The notes beneath the pieces are model-generated. The model saw only the letters and a list, made by a program, of their open reading frames with translations. It had not been told where the DNA came from and searched no databases. Source: JBNKFV01 sp050290265 (GTDB lineage: Bacteria; Pseudomonadota; Gammaproteobacteria; Pseudomonadales; Cellvibrionaceae). From it: a stretch of 64,000 nucleotides of DNA. Positions 1-6,678 of this stretch are shown piece after piece. A program made the position numbers and the translations under genes. Numbering within the stretch: position 1 is the stretch's first letter; each line of letters opens with the position of its first letter. The stretch lies in the NCBI GenBank assembly GCA_050290265.1, contig JBNKHI010000006.1, positions 41,750-105,749 on the forward strand, given 5' to 3'.

Positions 1-613
1 TAATCAGCTGACTAATCAAGTCGTCACCAGGGTTGGCTGCACGCATGGCAATCACCTCGGCGGCATAGTCTTTTACCCATTGAAACGCAGCCAGATGTTC
101 AGGTCCCTTCTGACGCGTTACTGGATCTGTCTGAACCATCAACAAGGCATTCGCACAAGCTGCATCCTTATCAAGGTCGGGAAGTCCTAACAAGGTAGAG
201 AGCACTTCAAAAGTGACTTGTGACGCAAAGTCTTTCGCGAAATCAAACACTTTTCTATCGCCGATATTTTCATCAATAGCGCGTTTGGCAATGGCCTTAA
301 TGGGTCCTTCAAGATGCTGGAGATTACGCCGGGCAAACACAGACTGAACAATAGCGCGAAGTTGGTCATGACGCGGTGGATCCATACTGCCTAGCGTGTT
401 GCCAGCTCGGCCAGGAAATTCATCGACCAAATTACCTTTTGCCGATGAATAGGTCTGCCAGTCATTCAGCGCATTAACCACATCGTCATAGCGAGTTAAT
501 ATCCATTTATCGGCTTCATCACTCCAAAAGCAGGGGTTATTCTCCAACAGGTCTTCATAAAACGGGAATGGGTTTGCGTCAAATGCTGCACTGTATAAAG
601 GGAACGTCGACAT
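1..613 (-). CDS. Cytochrome P450, N-terminal part (cut by window edge)
   Basis: Translating the minus strand from the ATG at 613 gives about 204 uninterrupted codons that leave the window at base 1. The product would be a soluble bacterial heme monooxygenase. Family marks visible are the N-terminal FDANPFPFYEDL, the WILTRYDDVVNAL strand/helix region near residues 37-49, the helix-C region DPPRHDQLRAIVQSVFARR from residue 78, and PGDDLISQL near the break, which precedes the oxygen-binding I helix in this family. The heme-cysteine loop and ExxR motif lie outside the window, so activity cannot be judged. The start is well supported: AAGGAG lies at 620-625, six bases upstream. There is no signal peptide or membrane anchor, as expected for bacterial P450s. 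It diverges from an AraC regulator across 116 bases, so regulation by that protein is likely. The substrate is unknown. Confidence 0.88.
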   Translation of the reverse strand, partial: MSTFPLYSAAFDANPFPFYEDLLENNPCFWSDEADKWILTRYDDVVNALNDWQTYSSAKGNLVDEFPGRAGNTLGSMDPPRHDQLRAIVQSVFARRNLQHLEGPIKAIAKRAIDENIGDRKVFDFAKDFASQVTFEVLSTLLGLPDLDKDAACANALLMVQTDPVTRQKGPEHLAAFQWVKDYAAEVIAMRAANPGDDLISQLI

Positions 614-729
614 AGTAATCTCCTTAGCCATACGCTGAGCGTGGCGATGTTGTTATTCTGACTGTCACTAAGGTCTTTTGGGTCGTCCTTAGATTAAAGA
701 CAGAGTAACCCTATACCGATCAGGGTTAA
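614..729. promoter_or_regulatory. Divergent P450/araC control region
   Basis: This short gap separates two divergent starts and must hold both promoters. It contains an inverted repeat CTAAGG (668-673) and CCTTAG (687-692), 13 bases apart, a possible operator for the AraC-type protein. AraC-family sites are often direct repeats and none is obvious, so the assignment is weak. The P450 ribosome site AAGGAG is at 620-625. Confidence 0.35.
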
Positions 730-1686
730 ATGGACGATCCCAGCGTAAAATTGTACTATTCTTACATTCCAGATTTTGCGGACGAACGAGCAGCCATGAC
801 ATTACCTACACGGTCCATCCCTCTATACTCTTTATATGGTGAAAAGCAGGCTATTGAAGATATTGAATTCGTACATGTTGAGGAAATTAGCAGCCGCAGC
901 AAACTGTACAATTGGGAGATCAGTGCGCATAGTCATAACGCGTTATTCCAGATTATGGCTATAGTTAAAGGGAGCGCTCAGGTCGAAATGGATGATGAGC
1001 AAATGACGGTCAGCGGCCCGAGTGTCATATTACTTCCAGCCGGGACCGTTCATGGATTTAGCTTTGAGCCTGGTTGCCAAGGTAAAATCATTAGCGTTGC
1101 GACTGGGTTTCTTGAGCACAACACCCGACCGACCGATAACGCCATTTTAGATCAGATCATGCATCAAGGGGTCATACTGCCGTACCACAAATCACCCGGC
1201 CACTTTCAAGCGATCAAAAATTTAACCGACCAGATCCATACAGAGTTTCGTTATCCACAGGTGGGCAGAGCCATGATTTTTGATGCGCTGCTGCGCACAT
1301 TGCTTGTCATACTGCATCGCCGCAAAGACATCGCGTTACATCCGCAATCACAGCAAGGGTTAAACCGCTCCATATTTAACCGTTTTCGGGCTTTGATTGA
1401 AGAGCATTACAAAACCCGCTGGACCATAGCTGACTACGCCAGCCATATGTGTATGACAGAAAGTAAACTGAACCGCGTCAGCCAACATCACACACAAAAG
1501 TCAGCATTTGAAGTATTGCAAGACAGGATTTTGCTGGAAGCGCAACGCTACCTTATATACACATCGGCACCACTGGGCGAAATCGCTTACGATTTGGGAT
1601 TTAACGACTCTGCTTATTTTTGCCGTTACTTTAAAAAGCGCACTGGACAAACGCCAAAAGCCTTTCGCAAGGAACATGCATCCTAA
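730..1686 (+). CDS. AraC-family transcriptional regulator (PobR-like)
   Basis: A DNA-binding activator or repressor. The N-terminal half is a cupin ligand-binding fold: HSHNALFQIMAIVKG, then the second cupin motif LLPAGTVHGF near residue 100. The C-terminal 100 residues hold the two AraC helix-turn-helices, ending in the classical signature IAYDLGFNDSAYFCRYFKK followed by TGQTPKAFRK. Length (318 aa) and N-terminal style resemble PobR-type regulators of aromatic hydroxylases. A shorter start at ATG 796 (MTLPTRSIPLYSLYGE) gives 296 aa and matches the usual N-terminus of such proteins; neither start has a strong ribosome site. The gene diverges from the P450 and is the obvious candidate to control it. 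Its last ~265 bases recur in degraded form at 6357-6627. The effector is unknown. Confidence 0.85.
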   Translation: MDDPSVKLYYSYIPDFADERAAMTLPTRSIPLYSLYGEKQAIEDIEFVHVEEISSRSKLYNWEISAHSHNALFQIMAIVKGSAQVEMDDEQMTVSGPSVILLPAGTVHGFSFEPGCQGKIISVATGFLEHNTRPTDNAILDQIMHQGVILPYHKSPGHFQAIKNLTDQIHTEFRYPQVGRAMIFDALLRTLLVILHRRKDIALHPQSQQGLNRSIFNRFRALIEEHYKTRWTIADYASHMCMTESKLNRVSQHHTQKSAFEVLQDRILLEAQRYLIYTSAPLGEIAYDLGFNDSAYFCRYFKKRTGQTPKAFRKEHAS

Positions 1687-1707
1687 CCCCGCTTCACAAC
1701 GCTTACT

Positions 1708-2373
1708 TCACTGTACTGCTTCTAAACTCAGCAAATTAATCAAAAAGCGCCCGAAATAATTCAAGTCCTGCTCAATAGCAGCCCGCGCCGCCTTGGCATC
1801 CCCAACTTGAATCGCCGCGAACGCTTGTTCATGAAAATCATTCAGACGTGGCGACAAATCAGCTTCAGTAAACAACCGATTAAAGAAAGGACCGACCTGT
1901 AGCCAAAGCGACTCAATCATGCGTAGCAATACCGGGTTGCCACAGGCCTGATAGAGGGTTAGGTGAAACTGACTATTGTTCGCCAGATAGCCTTGTACGT
2001 CGCGCTGCTGCACCGCCGTTTCCATACGTTCGATGCATAACTGCAGGGTCGCTAATTCACTGCTCGTCAGACGTGCGACCGCCAGCTCCACGGCCAGCCC
2101 TTCTAGGCTAACCCGCACGGGCAATAGCTGCTCGATCCGCTCACGCGTCATAGCGGGTACGCGCAAGGAGCGTTGCGCTTCTCCTTCCAGCGCACCTTCG
2201 GCCACCAGCCGTTGTAAGGCACCACGCACCGGCATCGGGCTTGTGCCCCACTCCGCAGCCAGAGCACGAATTTTTAACTGTTCACCGGGTTTAAAACGTC
2301 CCTCCAACAGAGCGTTACGAATGTTCTGATACAACTGTTCCTGCAGATTCTCGGCCATGGTCTTAACATCCAC
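1708..2373 (-). CDS. GntR-family regulator, FadR/FCD subfamily
   Basis: A transcription factor of the GntR superfamily. Residues about 8-75 form the winged HTH: LYQNIRNALLEGRFKPGEQL, LAAEWGTSPMPVRGALQRL and the wing AEGALEGEAQRSLRVP. Residues about 85-210 form the all-helical FCD domain that binds carboxylate ligands, often through a metal. The FHLTLYQACGNPVL segment and the final FHEQAFAAIQVGDAKAARAAI helix are clear. In the final helix the usual histidine (family pattern xxHL) reads QDL, so the metal site may be altered. The protein can start at 2373 or at the second ATG, 2358; no ribosome site decides. It lies downstream of the SDR on the same strand and very probably controls the divergent SDR/aminotransferase promoters, where two TGTGATCACA palindromes suit a GntR dimer. 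Confidence 0.88.
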   Translation of the reverse strand: MDVKTMAENLQEQLYQNIRNALLEGRFKPGEQLKIRALAAEWGTSPMPVRGALQRLVAEGALEGEAQRSLRVPAMTRERIEQLLPVRVSLEGLAVELAVARLTSSELATLQLCIERMETAVQQRDVQGYLANNSQFHLTLYQACGNPVLLRMIESLWLQVGPFFNRLFTEADLSPRLNDFHEQAFAAIQVGDAKAARAAIEQDLNYFGRFLINLLSLEAVQ

Positions 2374-2439
2374 GCACTGGGGGAGCAGGAAGTTGCTGTA
2401 ACGTTAGAGTGCAGTTACGCATGTGTTATTTCCTTAAAT

Positions 2440-3216
2440 TCAGGGGGCTTTATTTTCAACAAGACGGTTACCACCGTCCACCACAATCAGTTCACCAGTG
2501 ATGTAACTGGCTTCAGGCGAAGCCAGGAAGGCAGCCACAGCGGCAATTTCGTCCGGTCGACCTGAACGACCTGCGGGTGTGTATGTGCCGGCAAGACGTT
2601 CTTCCTCGGTACTAGAACCGGTCTCAATCCAGCCGGGAGCAATATTGTTAACGGTAATGCCCTGTTTGGCCACTTCCAGCGCAAGCCCCATGCTCATACC
2701 GACCATCCCAGCCTTGGCTGCACTGTATGCCGATTCGCCGGGGTTGCTGACGCAGGTACCCGTGGTTGAACTGATATTGACGATACGCCCGTAGCCGCGC
2801 GCCTTCATACCCGACAATACGGCCCGAGTGAGCAAAAAAGCGGTGGTCAAGTTACGCGCGATGGACAGGTTCCAGGTCGGCAGATCCATAGCCGCTACTT
2901 CAGCGAAAGGTTCCGGGCTGCCTTGCATGGCCATACCCGCGTTATTCACCAGAATATCGATACGACCAAACTGCGCATGAGCCCAATCAGCCAAGGCCTG
3001 CACCTGCGTTTCATCGGTCAGGTCGGCAGGCAATGCACGGGCGTCTATACCTTCAGCTTGCAACTCAGCGGCACGCTCATGAATACGCGCACTACTAGCA
3101 CTGAGCAGCACACGAACCCCTTCGCGCCCCAGCCGGCGGGCAATAGCAAAACCAATGCCGGCGTCACTACCTGCTCCGCTCACCAGCGCAACCTGATTTT
3201 GCCAGAGGGAATTCAT
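2440..3216 (-). CDS. Short-chain dehydrogenase/reductase (FabG-like)
   Basis: An NAD(P)-dependent oxidoreductase of the classical SDR family, 258 aa, the typical length. The cofactor loop GAGSDAGIG is near residues 15-23, NNAG at about 90, the catalytic Ser in VNISSTTGT, and YSAAK holds the catalytic Tyr and Lys. The C-terminal ITGELIVVDGGN is the standard last strand. The start is supported by AAGGAG just upstream, inside a palindrome-bearing leader. It is divergent from the class-III aminotransferase and glutamine-synthetase-like genes and precedes the GntR gene on the same strand. A natural role would be oxidising a hydroxy group or reducing the carbonyl made by the aminotransferase. The substrate cannot be read from sequence; fatty-acid synthesis is less likely given the neighbours. 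Confidence 0.87.
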   Translation of the reverse strand: MNSLWQNQVALVSGAGSDAGIGFAIARRLGREGVRVLLSASSARIHERAAELQAEGIDARALPADLTDETQVQALADWAHAQFGRIDILVNNAGMAMQGSPEPFAEVAAMDLPTWNLSIARNLTTAFLLTRAVLSGMKARGYGRIVNISSTTGTCVSNPGESAYSAAKAGMVGMSMGLALEVAKQGITVNNIAPGWIETGSSTEEERLAGTYTPAGRSGRPDEIAAVAAFLASPEASYITGELIVVDGGNRLVENKAP

Positions 3217-3231
3217 TATGTTTTAGCTCCT

Positions 3232-3241
3232 TGTGATCACA
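3232..3241. promoter_or_regulatory. Palindromic operator 1 (TGTGATCACA)
   Basis: A perfect 10-base palindrome directly abutting the SDR ribosome site on the minus strand. The same core recurs at 3295-3304, inside the facing promoter. GntR-family dimers bind short palindromes of this kind, so the nearby GntR/FCD protein is the probable ligand. Position over the SDR leader would block transcription or translation initiation. Confidence 0.6.
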
Positions 3242-3284
3242 TTTTATGAATATATTACACTTTTATAGAAAAATATCGAGATTC

Positions 3285-3313
3285 TTGACACATTTGTGAT
3301 CACAAATGATAAT
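3285..3313 (+). promoter_or_regulatory. Sigma-70 promoter with operator filling its spacer
   Basis: TTGACA at 3285-3290 and GATAAT at 3308-3313 are separated by exactly 17 bases, close to the ideal sigma-70 arrangement. Sixteen of the 17 spacer bases form the perfect palindrome ATTTGTGATCACAAAT (3292-3307). A bound dimer would exclude RNA polymerase, so this is very probably the repressed promoter of the aminotransferase/ligase operon. It shares the TGTGATCACA core with the site at 3232-3241. Confidence 0.75.
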
Positions 3314-3342
3314 GACTACAAATTTGAACGAGGTACATCAAC

Positions 3343-4746
3343 ATGACTGCCAGTATTACCGCCAGCGGTATCAGCCAAGCCGCCGTAGACACTTTCGTAA
3401 GCCGCGAACGAACCCGTTTCGTCGAGCGCAACCCAAAATCTGTCGCCCTCGCCGAGCGTGCGCGACGCTCGCTATATGCCGGTGTACCGATGCACTGGAT
3501 GGCCGATTGGTCGACGCCTACTCCGCTGTTTGTGGAGCGCGCCAAGGGTGCTCGCTTTTATGACGTGGATGGCCACGAGTACATCGACTTCTGCCTGGGC
3601 GATACCGGCACCATGTTCGGCCACTCACCGGACCCCATAGCCAAAGCCATTTCCGAGCAAGCCAATAACGGCCTGACCACCATGCTGCCAGGTGAAGACG
3701 CCGTGGTATGTGGTGAGTTGCTGAGCCAGCGTTTCGGCCTGCCATTCTGGCAAGTCACCGCTACCGCTACCGACTCCAATCGCTATGTATTGCGTTGGGC
3801 GCGCGAAGTTACCAAACGCAACACGCTACTGGTGTTCGATGGCTGCTACCACGGTACCGTAGATGACGTAATGGTGCGTAGTATTGATGGCAAGACCGTG
3901 CATCGCTCCGGCTTAGTTGGCCAAGCCTATGACCTGACCCAGCACAGCCGCGCGATTCCGTTTAACGATGTCGAGGCACTGGAAGCTGCCTTGGCCAAAG
4001 GTGATGTCTGTGCCCTGCTCTGCGAACCGGCGATGACCAACATCGGCATGGTGCTGCCAGAGCCAGGCTTTATGCAAAAGTGCCGAGAGTTAACACGTAA
4101 GTACAGTAGTCTTCTGATTATCGATGAAACTCACACCATCTCTACCGATATGGGTGGCTGTACCAAACTGTGGAATCTTGAACCCGACTTCTTTGTGGTC
4201 GGCAAGCCGATCGCTGGTGGCGTACCCTGCGGTATCTTTGGCTGCAGCGCGGAGGTGGCCGAGAAGATGCTCGCCTCACGCGATCAAGCCAACGAAGAAG
4301 TCCACGGCCACGGCCACAGCGGCATGGGCACCACGCTATCAGCCAACGCGCTGGCCATGCATTGCATGCGCGCCAATCTTGAACAGGTAATGACCCAAGA
4401 CGCCTACGACCACATGCTGCCGCTAGCCAAGCGTTTAGCCGATGGCTTCCGAGGCCTGATCAGCAAGTACGACCTGAAGTGGTCCGTGACTGAACTGGGT
4501 GCACGCAGTGAATTTCAGTTCTGCCCAACATCGCCTAAAACCGGTGCCGCCGCAGAAGCCGCGTTCCATGATGAACTGCAAATGGCCCTGCACCTGTACT
4601 TGATCAACCGCGGTATCCTGATTACCCCATTCCACAATATGACCCTGTGCTGTCCAAGCACCTCGGCTGCTGACGTGGACAAATTGATCAGCACCCTTGA
4701 TGAGGCCCTGAACGAGCTGCTGGCCATCCCCGGCGCCCGGGAATAA
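3343..4746 (+). CDS. Class-III PLP-dependent aminotransferase (GSAM-like)
   Basis: A fold-type I PLP enzyme of the ornithine/omega-aminotransferase and glutamate-1-semialdehyde aminomutase group, 467 aa. Visible marks: FYDVDGHEYIDFCLGDTG near residue 75, the substrate/cofactor segment ATDSNRYVLRWAR, FDGCYHGTVDD (aromatic stacking on PLP), IIDETHT with the Asp that contacts the pyridine nitrogen, and the PLP lysine in VVGKPIAGGVPCG. The GKxxGGG-type lysine motif and the HGHSGMGTTLSANALAM segment resemble GSAM-like transaminases more than GabT. It is followed after 115 bases by a glutamine-synthetase-like ligase, so the two probably act on one amine or amino acid. It has a strong dedicated promoter. 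Substrate unknown; transamination or ammonia-lyase chemistry are both possible. Confidence 0.85.
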   Translation: MTASITASGISQAAVDTFVSRERTRFVERNPKSVALAERARRSLYAGVPMHWMADWSTPTPLFVERAKGARFYDVDGHEYIDFCLGDTGTMFGHSPDPIAKAISEQANNGLTTMLPGEDAVVCGELLSQRFGLPFWQVTATATDSNRYVLRWAREVTKRNTLLVFDGCYHGTVDDVMVRSIDGKTVHRSGLVGQAYDLTQHSRAIPFNDVEALEAALAKGDVCALLCEPAMTNIGMVLPEPGFMQKCRELTRKYSSLLIIDETHTISTDMGGCTKLWNLEPDFFVVGKPIAGGVPCGIFGCSAEVAEKMLASRDQANEEVHGHGHSGMGTTLSANALAMHCMRANLEQVMTQDAYDHMLPLAKRLADGFRGLISKYDLKWSVTELGARSEFQFCPTSPKTGAAAEAAFHDELQMALHLYLINRGILITPFHNMTLCCPSTSAADVDKLISTLDEALNELLAIPGARE

Positions 4747-4861
4747 CAGTTGGGTGGAAACGGCCACCGCCGTCGCCACCTGCCATAACCTGGTAGATGA
4801 GTGAAACACTCATCTACCCTAAACACATTACACACCTGCACACCCCAGTTGAGAAATCACT

Positions 4862-6229
4862 ATGAAATTCGCTGATATCCAGGAAGCCCAAGAATTCCTC
4901 GCGCAACACCCCGAAGTGCGCAGCATCGAGCTGATGCTGTTTGACAGCAACGGTATTCCCCGCGGCAAGCTGCTGCACCGTGACGAACTGTTGGCTATTT
5001 ACAAGCACGGCCGAGCACTGCCTAGCTCCATTTTGGCCCTGACCGTCCAGGGCGAAGATGTATTAGAAAGCGGTTTAGTCTGGGAAGTTGCCGATGCCGA
5101 CTGCTGGACATATCCCGTGCCCGGCAGCCTGCAGTTGCAAACATGGCGCAAAACCCCCACCGCCCAACTACAAGTCAGCATGCACCCAACACAAGGTATG
5201 CCGGCCGCTGTGGCGGATCCGCGGCATGTTCTGATCAGCGCCATCGAACGACTAAAGGCCGACGGTTACCATCCTGTGATGGCGGTCGAGCTGGAGTTTT
5301 ATCTGCTCGACCAAAAGCGTGATGCTAACGGTCGTCCACAACCCGCCTTGCAAACGAACGGTGTACGCCCGCAAGCCCCGCATGTATATGGCGTACTCGA
5401 ACTGGAACAACAGGAAGCCTTTTTGAACGACCTGTATACCGCCTGCGAAGCCCAAGATCTGCCGCTGCGCACCGCAATTTCCGAATACGCACCCGGTCAG
5501 CTGGAGCTAACTCTGGAGCACCGTTTCGATGCCTTGCAAGCCGTTGACGAAGGTCTGCGCTACAAACGCCTGGTCAAGGGCGTGGCCAATAAACACGGGT
5601 TACAAGCCTGCTTTATGGCCAAACCCTTTGGCGACCTGGCGGGTAGCGGCATGCACATGCACATCAGTTTGGCCGATGCTGAGGGTAACAACCTGATGGC
5701 CAGCGAAGACCCCCAAGGCACCCCACTGCTTAAGCATGCCATTGGGGGCATGATGGCCACCCTCAACGACGCTCTGGCAATTTTCTGCCCTAACGCCAAC
5801 TCGTACCGCCGTTTTCAGGCCAACAGCTATGCACCACTGGCCAAGAACTGGGGCGTAAACAACCGTACTGTATCGTTCCGCGTACCCGGTGGCCCAGCCA
5901 ACAGCCGACATGTTGAACATCGCATCTGCGGTGCAGACGCCAACCCGTATCTAGCTGCAGCAGCGATACTTGCCGGCATCCATCACGGCATTAAAAATGA
6001 GATTGACCCCGGTGAAGCGGTTGTCGGCAATGGTTACGAGCAGGCCACTGAAACCCTGCCAACCGACTGGTTAACCGCCTTGCGCATCCTAGAAGGTTCA
6101 CAGTGGGCCAAAGACGCCTTCGGTGAAGACTTCCTAAAGGTCTTCCTGGCAATCAAATGGGCCGAATTTGGCCAATTCGCCGGCGAAGTTGGCGAGCAAG
6201 ATTGGCGCTGGTACCTGACGCACGCCTAA
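4862..6229 (+). CDS. Glutamine-synthetase-like ligase (PuuA/GlnA-III type)
   Basis: An ATP-dependent ligase of the glutamine synthetase superfamily, 455 aa. Metal and substrate residues are in place: MAVELEFYL (ExE), EYAPGQLELTLEHR, GSGMHMHISLADAEG, and the ATP/phosphate loop around NRTVSFRVPGG and VEHRICGADANPYLAAAA. The N-terminal beta-grasp domain is short and the adenylylation-loop tyrosine region of housekeeping GlnA is not recognisable. Members of this type join glutamate to amines (gamma-glutamyl-polyamine and similar) rather than assimilating ammonia. No gamma-glutamyl hydrolase or aldehyde dehydrogenase gene lies nearby, so the rest of the route must be elsewhere or differ from the Puu pathway. 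It is the last gene of the operon driven from 3285-3313. Confidence 0.85.
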   Translation: MKFADIQEAQEFLAQHPEVRSIELMLFDSNGIPRGKLLHRDELLAIYKHGRALPSSILALTVQGEDVLESGLVWEVADADCWTYPVPGSLQLQTWRKTPTAQLQVSMHPTQGMPAAVADPRHVLISAIERLKADGYHPVMAVELEFYLLDQKRDANGRPQPALQTNGVRPQAPHVYGVLELEQQEAFLNDLYTACEAQDLPLRTAISEYAPGQLELTLEHRFDALQAVDEGLRYKRLVKGVANKHGLQACFMAKPFGDLAGSGMHMHISLADAEGNNLMASEDPQGTPLLKHAIGGMMATLNDALAIFCPNANSYRRFQANSYAPLAKNWGVNNRTVSFRVPGGPANSRHVEHRICGADANPYLAAAAILAGIHHGIKNEIDPGEAVVGNGYEQATETLPTDWLTALRILEGSQWAKDAFGEDFLKVFLAIKWAEFGQFAGEVGEQDWRWYLTHA

Positions 6230-6264
6230 GCAATTACCGTGCTTGATTAAACATTGCTGCATAC

Positions 6265-6310
6265 TGTTCGAAAAACGCATTGGCCAAGTGCCACCTGTGT
6301 TTTTCGAACA
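6265..6310. repeat. 12-bp perfect inverted repeat after the ligase gene
   Basis: TGTTCGAAAAAC (6265-6276) and GTTTTTCGAACA (6299-6310) are exact inverted copies with a 22-base loop. It lies 35 bases after the ligase stop and could form a terminator-like stem, although no T-run follows on the plus strand. It also sits at the right edge of the apparently inserted cluster. Confidence 0.6.
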
Positions 6311-6318
6311 CGTCTATA

Positions 6319-6343
6319 CCTAACCTGACCTGACCCGACCTGA
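6319..6343. repeat. Five tandem copies of a CCTRA pentamer
   Basis: CCTAA, CCTGA, CCTGA, CCCGA, CCTGA run without interruption. It is a short microsatellite-like tract directly left of the araC remnant, and fits a slippage-prone junction. Confidence 0.6.
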
Positions 6344-6356
6344 CATTGGCGGGATA

Positions 6357-6627
6357 GCCGCTGAACCATCATCGATTACCCTAGCCATCTGTGCATGACC
6401 GAAAGCAAGCCGAGCTGCGTCAGCCAACACCACTCACAAAAATTATCAATTGACGTGTTAAACCGCAGGATTTTGCCAGAAGCTCCTCTTCCACTCACTG
6501 ACATACACACCGGTGCCCCTGAGTAAAACCGCTTACGATTGAGGATGTAACGACTCCGCTTATTTTGCCGCTACGTTAAAAGCACGCCGCACAGACTCCA
6601 AAAGCCTTTCGCAAGGAACATGCATCC
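6357..6627 (+). pseudogene. Decayed duplicate of the 3' end of the AraC gene
   Basis: This stretch lines up end to end with about 1418-1683 of the AraC gene. The last 30 bases are identical (1654-1683 and 6598-6627, ending in GGAACATGCATCC). Shared blocks include GCGTCAGCCAACA and the sequence encoding FCRY. It has substitutions, small indels and in-frame stops, so it cannot encode the HTH. It is a partial direct duplication lying on the other side of the GntR-SDR-aminotransferase-ligase cluster. The simplest reading is that this cluster was inserted beside araC with duplication of its 3' end, after which one copy decayed. It could instead be the remains of a second, diverged araC paralogue. 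Confidence 0.8.
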
Positions 6628-6678
6628 CAGCGCCAAAATATACCCTTAAGCTTTAACCAGGCTTCAATAGTCTTTACC

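Noticed and set aside
3292..3307. CRP site in the palindrome
   Set aside because: CRP needs TGTGA and TCACA separated by six bases; here the halves touch. A GntR-type operator is a better fit.
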